Shown: one piece after another, positions 33,701-46,099 of the stretch
Layout: each line of letters opens with the position of its first letter
Position numbering within the stretch: the stretch's first letter is position 1
Origin: Pelecanus crispus
Lineage: Eukaryota > Chordata > Aves > Pelecaniformes > Pelecanidae
Length of the DNA: 64,000 bases
Assembly: GCF_030463565.1 (NCBI RefSeq)
Contig: NC_134653.1
Location: forward strand, 31,433,150-31,497,149
Direction: 5' to 3'
Notes under the pieces: generated by a model
Database searches by the model: none
What the model saw: only the letters and a program-made list of their open reading frames with translations
What the model was told of the DNA's origin: nothing
Position numbers and translations under genes: made by a program

Positions 33701-36700
33701 GTTTGTTGCTCACAGGTCTTCTTGAACTATGTAGCTTTAAGCATTCCCCCCCGTTAATTCCTGTGTGGACTCTCTCACTTGTACCTTCTTTTCTCCTAAC
33801 TGCAAATGACTTATTTTGGCACTGGGGGAAAGGTTTCTCCCAGCTGTGAATAATGTGTGAGATATTTCCCATGCCTGCTGTGCAGATGCAGTATTTGTGT
33901 GCATTTTGTGCTATTTGCAGTTGTGGCAAAGGTGCATTTTTGTATATCGTTGTATTAAATTTCACGGGCGAATATCTAGTGCTAAACAGCCTTGCAGCAA
34001 TCCTTAAACTTGTACTCAATTCACCCTGAAATTCCTGTTCCTTAGAAAATTCCCTGAAGCCCTGTTCCCCAGTGACCCCTAAAGACAGCAAAAGCAAATC
34101 TCATGGGCCTTTATGCTTCTGGCTGGAGTGACCAGGAATATGGGAATGTGGCATTCACCTAATTTGCCTCAATCTGGTGTGATCTTTTGTGAGAGAAAGG
34201 GTTTGGGGAGGTTGCTGAGTGAAAATGGATGACGTATTTGACAGGTTTTGTTTTGGTTCTGCCTCTTTGCAAGTGACTCTCGGCCATGGTTCAGAGCATG
34301 CCTGAATTGTGACCGGTGAAATGGATCCTTTCCCACAGTTAAATTGTTGTTCCTTTCCCCAACCCAAGTATCAGTGTCCTGCAATGTGGCCCTCTTAAAT
34401 TTTTGCAGGGACCAAATCTGCTTTGCAAATGCACTGAAAATGCTGACAAAGGGCAAAACAGATGCTGAAGGGAAATCCGTTATTCCTGCTGAATGCTCAA
34501 ATATCAGAGTAGCTGTCACTGCTGTGAACTTCACTTCTTGTCTTCAAGTGGTAACGCTAAGCCCAGTGCCAAGATGCAATGCCTGCTGGCAGGAGCTGAC
34601 TGTCTGAAGTATCTCCTCTGGTATTACAGGGCTTGGTGGAGGAGAGAAGAGAGAATACAGCAGATTTCTCCTCCTCTTCCTCGGTTGTGTCAGCTGCAAT
34701 TTTTCTCTTTTTAACTGGCTGCTTTTGTTCCGTGCATAGGCTGATGCAGATAGCTTTTATATGGCATGCAATGGCCGGCAGTTCAACTCTATAGAAGAGG
34801 ATGTTTGCCAGCTGGTGTACGTGGAAAGGGCTGAAGTCTTCAAATCAGAAGATGTAAGTTTGGTTTGTTTTGTTTTCCCTGCACTTCAGAGAATTTTAAC
34901 AGGATTATTTGGACTGGGCAGAATGCTGCAAGAAGTGCTTAACTGTAGCAGCCTAAACCCCGTTTCGCACTCCAGTGCTGTTTCTACTTGGGAGAGTTTG
35001 TTTGGTGACTTCATGGGCTTCATGCCTCACCACTGCAGCACGTCTGAGCTAAACCTGCTGTGGGCAGTGAATCTAGTGAATCCAGAAAGCAGAACAGGGC
35101 TGGTGGCAGATGCAGCAGCTGCACTGAGCCCATGCTGTGAAGAGGATTCTGGCTGTGGTCTATTGAATGTTGTGGATCACTTTCTTTTTCAGTAAATTTC
35201 TGACTGCTGTGTAGGCTCACAGGAATACTTTGTAGTGTTTTTGTACCCTAGCGCCAGCAGTAATGAGAGAGAAATTTGACTTTTTCCTATGTGGGTGCTT
35301 AATATATGGTGATTGGAAGGTGCTGAGCAATTTGTCTCTGCTTGTTCGTTTGAAGGGGGCCAGCCTGCCTGTGATGGATCTGACAGAGCTCCCGAAGTGC
35401 ACGGTGTGCCTGGAGAGGATGGATGAGTCTGTGAACGGGATCCTTACCACGCTGTGTAACCACAGCTTTCATAGCCAGTGTCTGCAGCGGTGGGAGGACA
35501 CCACGTAAGAGGCTCTTCTTTATTTCCACATCTAAAACTCTGTTTGAGCGTGGTGGTTATGTGCTGACGAGACTGGTTCTGCTCATCAGTGTGGGGGCAG
35601 GAATTACTGCAAGTTCTAATGCTCTTTTTTTCCCATTAAGGGACTCCCAGAGAGAAATCTCCCTGCCAAAAGTAATTGAACGATGTTTCCCATGGGCCTC
35701 ACTGCTAAGGCAGGAAGGGAGTTGTAGAGTAATGCTGATTATTTTAAAATGTTGTCGGATAAAAATACTGGGGTAAACAGCACTGGATGCACACACAGCC
35801 CTGTTTCACTCAGTCTTGTGTGTCTGTTCAGTCATTTGTTTCCTCGGCATAGCTGAGGCTGCGCTGTAGACAGATCTGCACATCTGGCTGGGGCTCAGGA
35901 GTCCTTTTGGGAGCCCTGCAGTGCAGCAGTCTTGCCCATCTCACTTAGATGCTGGGAGAGGATGAAGAAGAGCTGGGCAAGAGCAGGTGTACAGGACTGG
36001 AAAGTGAGACAGAAGGGAGGTGGGGAAGGAAGGAATGATGACAAGATCACTCAGTAAATAGGGAAGGGAAGGCTCTAGACAGGCTGTAGCATTCAAGGTG
36101 GGTATGGGCCAAGCGATGAGAGGCTGTGTCAGGGGCTCAGGGAGACCCTCCCGGCACTGGGCAGGGCTGGGGCGCGGACCTGCGTCTGTCCTTAAAGCAG
36201 CTCTTCTTTCACTGCTGCTAACCCTTTCCTGTTCTTGCTCTTACCATCCTTCACATCCCTGTAGATGGGGATTTCGGTGTGTCTGAGCTCCTGGCTGCAG
36301 AGCCCCCGACTGGCACCCAGGTGCTGCTATCAGTTGTGCATATTTTGCATTCTTCTGGATACTGTTTGCTGTTTTACTGCACATCAGGCAGTCATATATA
36401 CTGCAGCAGAAGGCTGCTGATCTTCACTGTGTTTTCTTCTCTGTCACTGGTACCCCTGATTGCCTGATTCTCTGATGGAATGTGAGGAAAATTTTAGCCC
36501 TCTGTATATCATTTGTAAGCCAAAGTAACAGAACCTCGGTAAGATTAATCAGATTTGTAGCTATTCAAGTTTATGGGCTGCTTTGCTTCACAAATCAAAA
36601 TCAGTTTAAATTTGAAGCAGTGGAGCTTAGCCAGTGTAGGAGCAAGATCCAAAAAGCACTTAAATATCTAATGTACAGTTTAAGCAGAACTTATGCTCCC

Positions 36701-39360
36701 AGTCTAGAAGAACGATAAAAGAAAATCCCTGTCCACTTTGCTTAGGTGCCACAGAGGCTGTAAGTGCCTGAATTTGTATAGAAAGCTGACTGCAATCCAA
36801 TTGTCTCCTCCCTTGAATATTTCTGTAGCTTATCCAGCAGCTAATGAAAAATACATAAACAGTCCTGGCAACAGGATGCATGGCCTCAGTTACCCCACTC
36901 CCTGGCTGAGCTTCTGGTGCTTAGGATCTGGACGAAGGTTCCTTCTGGTCTTGGGTCTTCTGTCTTTCTGGCAGCACAGTGGTATAGTTTCAAAAGAAAT
37001 GATAGTGGGGTGCGTGCTACTGATTCTTTTAGGGTACAGTTATGGGATAGCCTTCCTGGAAGGGCTGAGACTGAATCCATTGGGTTGGGGTGAAACTGAA
37101 GCATCTCCTCTTCTCCTTAGGGTTGTTTTAAGTACTAAGGTATGTTTGCAAAGTGTAGGTACCTCCTTCTGTTACTTGGCTGTCCTCAGCAACGTGTAGT
37201 TACAGCATCCTTCCACAACAGTGTGTAGCTGCTGCATAACACCCTGCAGGTAATGAAGAACCGAAGATGTCAGTTGGCAGCAGTCCGGAGAAGCAATGTT
37301 TAGAGATGTGTAACACATCTATACAAGTGCTTCTTGCAATGTTTATGGCTGAGGCAGGGAAGTGTTTCCTGAGCTCGGTCGTGGCTTTTTTGCTTACTGG
37401 CAGAGGCTGAGGTTGCTGGCAGCCCCACTGAGGCTTTTGGTTGCAGATGTTCTCTACACCTGGACTGCAGCAAAACGAGATCAAGCTGAGACTGTGAAAT
37501 GGCTTCGGAAGAACTGTTCTTTGTTCTTCTGTCACTTACGGGCTTTAAAAACAGTAGCTTTGTGTGGAATGGAGGCAAATTTGAGTGGGGTAAATGTGAG
37601 CTGAAAGATGCATGCACATTAAGGAGCGTCCCACTGCATAAGGCATTTACTTTGAGCTCTCTGGCTCTCTTTTTAATTACTGTAATATTAAGATGGAGCT
37701 CCTCGTGTCTAATCATGATGTTTATTGCCCTCTAGGTGTCCTGTCTGCAGATACTGCCAAACGCCTGAGCCGGTGGAAGAGAACAAGTGTTTTGAGTGTG
37801 GAGTTCAAGAAGTAAGTAGGTGGGTGGATGGTGAGTGAGATCTAGACTAGATCTGACTGCACAGCTGCTCTAGTTGCTTTTGGGGTTAATTCTGTGGCTG
37901 CTTTCTGGCTGATTTTACCAGTCAGTGGTGTAGCTGCTTTCCTTTTGAGTTGGAATCAGTACTGGGAAGGGATCTTACCTCCCAGGTTTCCTGTTCTGAC
38001 AAATGTTTCTGATTCTTAGAAGTATTAGCACATAAGCTGATCAGAGTGTGCGTGATGAGTATGATAGGAGACAGCTAAACTAATGCTGAACTTGGTGGTC
38101 CCTTCTAGTCTGTGCTCTTCAGAGCTTGCTTTTGTGGTCCTGCTGAGGTGCCTTGTTCGTTAGTCAAGGCCATTCTTCCATCCATGCTTGTGATAATCTA
38201 TCAACGTACCCAGCACCTGCAGGTTTGTAATTGGCTTGAATGAGCAGGTACCTCCTTCTCTTTCACCTTCCAGCTGAGCAAGGCTTCAAAGAAGGAGGGG
38301 GAAAAGCAAACGCTGTTCGCTTTCTAAGGAAGTGACTGGATGTAGACAGTATCGGCAGGCCATCGGTGTCGGATCACGCTTTCTCAAAGTGCTGATACCG
38401 CTGCTTGACAATGTTGTATGTACAGAGCTTTCTCATTCTGTTGACAGAACCTTTGGATCTGCTTAATATGTGGGCACATAGGCTGTGGCCGGTACGTGAG
38501 CCGACATGCTTACAAACACTTCGAGGAGACCCAGCACACCTACGCAATGCAGTTGACCAACCACAGAGTCTGGGACTATGCTGGAGGTAAGCGTTCTGTC
38601 TTCCCCTCTTGTAGGATGACCTTGTTTGTGAAATGGCTTTTGGGACCCCTTAGTAAGAGTACCTGTGATAGAGTTTGCTTGGAGATTAAGGGATTTGCAT
38701 CTGTACTAATACTTTGTCTTTTGGGAACATCCATCTCCTCTAATAGCAGTTTTTGTGGATCTGTAGCAGATGGAGGAGGGAGAACATGATTCTGTAATGA
38801 ACAGGGGCAGTCCTGTAGTCTCTGTGGAATGTGTTTGTTACTCCCTTTCCATCAATTTGCCCCGAGGTATGGGAATGGGCTGTTGTAATAAATATCCTGT
38901 AAGGTGTCTGTGCGAAGTCTGCTAAATAACAAATACATCTGTTGTTGGCTTTCTGCCTTGCTAATACGCTGTTGCAGCAGTCTGCATGGTTAATTGTGCT
39001 GCATAAAGTATTTCCACTGGTGTCAGCCTGAGTGTTCTTAAGCTAAAACTCCCTGTGGTTGAATTTTCTCTCTTCAGATAACTACGTCCATCGACTGGTT
39101 GCAAGTAAAACTGATGGGAAGATAGTTCAGTACGAGTGCGAGGGAGATATGTGTCAGGAAGAGAAAATTGATGCCTTACAATTAGAGGTAAATATTTTGG
39201 CTTGTTGGACTCTGCATTGTGCTGCTGTGTGGAAGTGTTTCAAATCCAGATATGAGTACAGGAAAATTACATCATCTTATGCAGCAGACCTGCTCCCTGC
39301 ATGTAGGCAATCATCTTCAGGCAGAAGCAGGATGTTTTTACTGCTTTCTCTCTCTCCTCT

Positions 39361-39392
<32 letters not shown>

Positions 39393-42300
39393 TCTTCTTG
39401 GCTCTGCAGAGCCAATGCAGCTAAGTGTAAGCTGGCTGCAGTTTCATCCTGTGTTCACGGGTAGACTGAAGATTAGCTGGTTATGCTGCTACAAACACTC
39501 AGGTCATGGGAGAACGAAATGGGTCCAAATGCCCAGACTCACTCACCAGACCCTTCCGAGTGGATCTGTGACTTGGCTTAAGAGCCAGGATATGTATGGA
39601 ACTGTCAATTCGAGTAGTTTAGCTTGTAAACTGAGTAAGTATGAGGGAATCCATAGCTGTGTGCTTGCCTTGGCTATCAAAGAAAGCTTGTTTGATACCA
39701 GCCCTGTTCTGCTTCCTTCTCTTGAAGAGAGAATGATTATTTTATACCTGTTGGCCAGCTTCTCCTGTCCTAACTAGAAGGGTAAAGGAGAGAAACTCAA
39801 AATTACTGCTCCGCTGAGCAGATACACCGCAGCATGATTTCAGCCGCATTAGACACAAGGGTGTATGAGGAGGAACAGCCTGTAGAGACCAGACTTCATA
39901 AGCTTATTGTTCAAATAAATATTTGGTTGCTTTTCCATGAATTTTCTGAGTAAGGCTTAGGTGCAAACCCAGCTATTTTTAACCCTTTTTTCTGGGAGGT
40001 TGGTGCTTAAAGTATGTAAGACCTCTCTATCTATCTTATCGGATCTAAATGTTTCTAGAGAGAATGAATTTGGCAGTGTATTTTGGCGCTCTGATATTAC
40101 TGAGAGTGTTCAAGGCTTTTTGCACATGTTTAATTCTGTAGTGAATGCCTGATTTGGTGCTTATTAGCCTGATGATAAGAAATGATCACGTTTTCCAACC
40201 TTCTCATAACTCATTTGCAGAACCAGGAAGGAGAAGATGGGATGTAAGGCATATATCCTTGTTCAGATGCCAAAATAATATTGGAATGGGCCGTACTTGT
40301 TGGCGAACAATAATTGTGAATAGTTATACATAGCTGAGGATGCTTTCCCAGAGGCGTTCTTACAGTGAAGCTAGATATGTGTACTTACCCTCCTGCCTTG
40401 GGTTTTGGGCCGTGAATGGGGAACTCAGCAGCTCAGCCTTTGAGATCTCAGAAACTCGTGACAGAGATGGGTGATGCTTCATTTTCCTGTGTAGTGTAAA
40501 ACTTGTAGAGATTTATTGCTACTACCATGAAAAAATCTGTCTCCTCTTTAAAAAGTTCTTGGCACGATACTGGGTATGGCTTGGCGGAACTTTTACTTGA
40601 TCCTTGCTGTTGTGCTGTAGAGGCTTTCCTTGACTTCAGGAAATCAAGTGATTTGATTTTGAAATCAAATTGGTGAAACACACCTGCTGGCTCTGCAGTT
40701 TGCATATAAGTTCCAAATGTCCTGTATGCTCAATTTCATCTGATTAAATTGATTTGTATATTGGAGCCCTTTGGGCTGCTTAACCAGCATAGCCACCCTT
40801 ATGTAAAAGCTGACTGTTCTGTGTATATCTTCTGTGTTTATAGTACTCATATTTGCTAACAAGCCAGCTGGAATCGCAGCGAATCTATTGGGAAAACAAG
40901 ATTGTCCGAATAGAAAAGGATACGGCCGAAGAGGTGAGCTCTGCTCTGGGCATGTGTGAAACTGCTGAAACAAGCCCCTGGACACTGTTCAGTTAAATGG
41001 GAGATGGAGCTGTTCGGTCTCTCGTACAGCCCGAATATTGCGTGACGTGGCCTCGCATAGCCTGTTTCACTACCAGCTGAGAAAATTGGCTCCAAGACGT
41101 ATCCCTTATCACGATGCTCAGATCTAGCAATTTGCTGCTCAGTGGTGCAGAAGTAGGTAGATTGCCACCTAGATTGAAGGTTGATTGAAATGTGCTGCTC
41201 AGGAAACTGCAGCAGTGGTGAAAACAAGTCTGTGCTGCTGCAGGATCCCTGGTTGCCGATGCCATCCGTCTCACGCTGACGGGTACCTCTAGGGAAGGCT
41301 AGTGTAGCATAGACAATATGACTTTAATTTGCTCGGCTGCAGAAAGTAGTAGCTCTTTCTGCTCCAAATGCATATTGATTTGCCCTTTCTTTTTGATACC
41401 CTATCTCTCCTCATCACCCTTTGGGAAAAGTTCGGAGTCTCGTCCTATAAGGCATTCTGTAGGCAGGACTGCTTCTAAATGTCATGAGCAAAAATCCAGT
41501 GAGAATATTTTAATGCTTTTCACTCTACATAGATCCTTTCGACTAGGTTTAAAGTGAATCAGGATTTAGGGTTCAGTCCTTAACTGAACTTTCTGCATGA
41601 CTTCTAATAAACCATTTAGTATCTGCAGTTAAGTAGCATCGTAAATGTAGAAATTATGACTGTTGAAATAGTGGTCATTGACATTGGTCTAAAGAACAGT
41701 CCCAGAAATCTTATGGAGGGCCCTGTAGAAGGAAAAGATAGAGCAAAAATCGTCTTGCATGTCACCGGGAAACACGATCCACAAAGCAACTTCAAAAGTG
41801 AAACAACTATGATATATGCCCCAAATGTGGTTTCATGTTTAAAGATCCTTACAATTTTATTTATGACCCTCGCTCCATGTAAGCCTTGTCTGGATCAGTG
41901 CCACTATGGAGTGTATTCCATTATCAGTGCTCAGGCTACTTCCCCAAATTAACCATCAGCTGCATAAACATTCCGTGATTAAGGCCGGAAGGCTTAAAAC
42001 CTGCTCTGCATTGACTCTGGCATCAGTGAAGGCACCACGTGTGCTGACACTGACATTTATCCAGATTGCTCCTCCAGGAAAGCATTTTTCCTTTAAATTC
42101 CTGTCTCCACTACATTCAAGCATGCTTTTGACACTAATATAGAGGAAACAAGTATTTCTGTCTATAAATCTCCTGTAAGTCTTATGTTAGAGGTTTTGAC
42201 GTGTTCTGTGTAGTGCCTAGAGAATGAGAGCTTGGTTTTCTTCAGCAGTAGCAGTCTCAAGTTGTGAAGTAGAGGGGAAGAGGAAGCCAGTGTACGTGTG

Positions 42301-44570
42301 TTTCTGTTTGCATTTTGCATGAGTAAGATATCCGTGTCAGTAGGTCACTGCCTTATGACAGCAAGCTGCTGAGTCAGTGCTGAGCCAAGTAGCATGTTAA
42401 TTTTCAGACTTTGACCATACTTACTTGAGGTTTAATTTAAAATGAGCAAAAGCCTGACATTGTAAAGCCTTAAGATGGAAATTTAAGTTTGCTGACAGAT
42501 ACAAAAAAAAAAAAAAAATCTGAGAGAATGGCTAAATGAATACTTAACTGCAGTCAATAGGAAGTTAAGAATCTGATGCAGCTTTTGTTTGAATGGGGTG
42601 CCTGGCGCAGATCTGCAGCCCAAGTTGCTGTTCTGTGTGAGCAGCTTCCACGGCAACGTGGTTCCTCATTGGGGTACTGTGAACTGTAAATGCAGAGGGT
42701 CTTCATCAAAATTAAGCCTTTTCTTGACTCAGAGCTTTTGCTTACCTGGATATAGTAATTGGTCAAAGTCTAGAAACCACTCCAGAAAAATGAATGTCAT
42801 AATGACAGTGCACAGGACTTTGATCTCTTTGAAATGCCCGTGTGTTTGTTTTTACAGATTAACAACATGAAGACCAAATTTAAAGAGACCATTGAGAAGT
42901 GTGACAGTCTGGAACAGAGGCTGAATGACTTGCTCAAAGAAAAGCAGTCTGTCGAAAGGAAGTGGGTACCGCTGCCAGGTTTAGTTCCATGCAGCCATTA
43001 AAACTCTGCGCACTGACATCCAAAAAGAAAAAAAATCTTGTTATTCCTGGGCGATTTTTGAGCTATTTAAACTGGTATACTGAGAACACAGTTTATTTTA
43101 AAAAAAGCTCTGATTTCTGTAGGTGTTCACAAATTGAAAGTGCCTGTTGAGTGGAACACAGCTTTTGGGCTCTTGGCTCTTTTTACATGGTCTGCATATT
43201 TAGCATTCAGTAATCCTTCCTCTGCCTGCTCAGAAGGAGACGCCAGCGTGTTTCACAATTGGCGGATACATCCAAAGAGAAGAAAGGCAGCTCAACAGAG
43301 GCATCTCACCCAGCACAGAGAAAAATGTAGATCTTAGGAAGTGCCTAGATGAAAGATGTCAAGCATGGGGACTGTGCAGATCAGTGTGTTCCAGCTCCCT
43401 AGGTGGGACTGTGTGCTCTGTTCCTCCTAGCCCACCAGGCCCCTGGCACTGCTGCCTCTCCAGCAGTCCTGGTTGGAGCAGGAACCCCAGGCTAGTGAGC
43501 TGTGGTTCGTGCAGCTCACCTTGATGAGTGGAAAGGACTCTGTGTATGATGCCAGCAAACTTTCAGGGCAGAAGCACTGAGCTGTTAGAAGCAGGGAAGC
43601 ACTGTCTGTGAAACATGAGGCTACTGATATCCTTGTGGGAGCATCTTGCTTCCGAGTGGTGTGGCGGGTGGTACTTGGAGTGTGGCAGGAGCCAGCATCT
43701 GGGAGTCCCTGATTGTCCTTAGCTCTCTGAGGACCCCATGCAATCTCTGTGCCCTTCTCGGTGCCTGTTCCATAAGTTGCAGGTGCATGTTCGAGGTTAC
43801 AATCTCATGCTCCCACACACCCCCTGTCTGTTGCCTCTGTTGGCCTTTGGTACAAGATGGAATTGCCTAACTTGCCAGGGAAAGGATTCTCCTGGGTTAT
43901 GCAGTTGGAGGGACAAAGGAAGGGATTCTGCTTCACAACATCCTATTCCATATGCAGGTAACACCATACAGACAAGCAGGTGCTAGCAAAGCCTTAAGCT
44001 GGGTAGAAGTTCCTGAGGGCATTTCAGAATCCTCTTGTGTTGCCTCCCCTTGCCCATCTTTTGCCAGAAAACCAAGTTCCAGGAGGTCTTGTTGGGGCTG
44101 GGGATGGCTGGGGGTTAGTTGTCCTAAGGGATTGGAAATAAAAAGGATGCAGTGGTGTTTGATCTTGGTATAGTGCACTGCTTTCCTGACTTGTGCTTCT
44201 ATTTGTAAGGTGTTCTCAGCTGAATAACAAAGTGGCTAAGCTTTCCAACGAGCTGAAGGAGGAGCAAGAACTGAATAAGTGTTTGCGAGCGAATCAAGCC
44301 TTGCTTCAGAACAAACTAAAGGAGGAGGAGAGAGTGTTAAAGGAAACCTGCGAACAGAAGGACCTGCAGATCTCCGAGATCCAGGAGCAGTTGCGGGATG
44401 TCATGTTCTACTTAGAGACGCAACAGAAAATCAATCACCTCCCAGCTGAGACCCGACAGGAGATTCAGGAAGGACAGATCAACATTGCAGTGGCCTCTTC
44501 TGCCAGCTCCTCCACGGGGGGCACAGGCAAACCTTCTTCCAGGAGAGGCCGTGGCAAGAGGGGCAAATGA
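30732..44570 (+). CDS. BRAP: BRAP (BRCA1-associated protein, IMP), RING/ZnF-UBP E3 ubiquitin ligase, complete
   Basis: Cytoplasmic E3 ligase that raises the threshold for Ras-Raf-MAPK signalling and retains proteins bearing nuclear localisation signals. Coding exons: 30732-30813, 31036-31194, 31991-32192, 33019-33208, 34740-34853, 35356-35504, 37736-37811, 38448-38586, 39078-39187, 40844-40933, 42858-42961, 44210-44570. All joins are GT-AG and in phase; 591 aa against 592 in human. Start: [16 protein letters not shown], as in human. Domains: RRM-like BRAP2 domain about residues 150-250 ([20 protein letters not shown]); RING-H2 in exons 6-7 ([30 protein letters not shown]); ZnF-UBP in exons 7-9 ([34 protein letters not shown]); a coiled coil of Lys/Glu/Leu-rich heptads over exons 10-12; a basic tail ending RGRGKRGK. 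Zinc ligands appear intact. The N-terminal linker (exons 2-3) is the most divergent part compared with human. It shares its promoter with ACAD10. Confidence 0.97.
39360..39392. repeat. T21A12 homopolymer junction
   Basis: About 21 T are followed directly by 12 A in BRAP intron 9, forming a palindromic A/T tract. Lengths in the real genome are uncertain. Confidence 0.9.
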
Positions 44571-46099
44571 AAACCAGAGTGCTCTGCTCTCATGCTGAAA
44601 CTGGCCATGCTGTTGCTAGGCCAGGCTCACCTCTCGGGACTCTGGCTGGGAACGCCCAGTTCACTAAAGCTCGGCTAGAAATTGTCTTCAGAGCTGCTCA
44701 TAAAACTGGCTGCCAGTCAGTGGAGGTGTCTGTGGTATTTAAAAACATTTCACTGCACTATTTAGCTATTTTTAGGCAGATCTTAATGACCATTTTGCCT
44801 TCCTACCTTTTCAAAGCCCCTCCTGTCATGCATTTGACTTTCTTCTTGGAGAGTGTACTGTTTTGGGGTGGGTGGGTGTGTATGTGTTAAACATCGCATT
44901 CCCTAAGGGGATGCTGTAGAGTAGGCTAGGCCCAGTGTGTAACTTCTCCAGTTCTTCTCCTGGATTAAAAGTATTCTCAATTAAGAAATGATTTTATTTA
45001 ATAAACAGTGTAAATTTAGATGATATACATCTCCTTTTAGTATGTGCAGTCCTGACACTGCAGAACTGCTAGTGCCGGAGTAGAACTGTAGTTTGGAAAT
45101 AAAAAGGAGTGAGGTGTGGAAAATAAACCATCTTAGCAGTGTAAGAAACTGAACGAGTCCTAAAGGCTTGTAATCTAGGCTATTAAACGCTTTAAGGGAC
45201 TTTGCTACTATCTGTTTCTTCATTTTAAAGATGGCCTTTGAAAGGCCAGTGCTTGCTGCCTTTGGGGCAGAAAGCATGGAAGTTTTATATTCTGGGAACT
45301 GTTTAACATGGTTATTTTACAGGCGTTTCTACTAATTAAATAGAGCCGTCTTTGCTAAGACTGGTACGCGTTACGTATTAACAGCTGCCACGGTCTTCCG
45401 CTCCTCCTGGAGCGGGGTGCGTACGCGTTCCCTCCACGAGCTGCACTAGGGGTGTGCTGGCATAAGCTCCAGTGCTGCAGTCCTCGAAACGAGGTGAGGA
45501 GAATGACTAATGCAGCATTTTAAAAACTCTCTTCCTACATGCCTGTACCCAGCCTCGGCAGTAGCTGCCGGCCCCCACCCGCGGGGCTGCCGTGGAGCTG
45601 AGCGCGCTGCCCTGCCACCGCGCCCTCGCCGCTAGATGCAGCTGTTGTATCCAGTTACTGTGATCACTTAGCGCTGCCTGTTCTGCTCTGAAACGTGGGC
45701 TCTGGCCAAAATCTCAGCTGGCAAAACTTTTGTGTTCTTTGCCCCAAAGGTACGCAGATCCCATAAAGGAAATTTGAGGACAAATCTGGTTTGTTTGGGG
45801 TTTGTTGTTGTTGTTGGTTTTCACTTAGAATATATACCAGGCTTGATGTTTTGGGGTAGGAAGAGTTTTACCCTGGCTGGCAAAGCGACTGTGCTGGTTG
45901 CTGTGTTGTGCTCAGCAACCCGAGCGTTTAAAGGTTAATCCTTTATTAAAAATGGCTGGGGGAGTCCCGCAGTTGTCTTTTCAGACCATAGTATGATTCT
46001 TTTCTGTTGTTTGAACTGCAGGAACAGCCTTGATCTTAGTCTGTAACACTGAAAATGCAGCTCTGACTTACCAGCTCCAAACTGGAAGAAAGAAATAAA
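44571..46099 (+). other. BRAP: BRAP 3' UTR and downstream flank with candidate poly(A) signals
   Basis: The BRAP stop codon is at 44568-44570. Canonical AATAAA hexamers on the plus strand lie at 45000-45005, 45098-45103, 45122-45127 and 46094-46099. The first would give a 3' UTR of about 0.45 kb; which are used cannot be told from sequence. A CpG-containing patch at about 45365-45640 includes a small hairpin (CCGCTCC and GGAGCGG around a TCCT loop, near 45399-45416). Confidence 0.55.

Noticed and set aside
38075-38120. GGTGGTCCCTTCTAG as a CR1 3' tail in BRAP intron 7
   Set aside because: Too short, and no octamer repeats follow.
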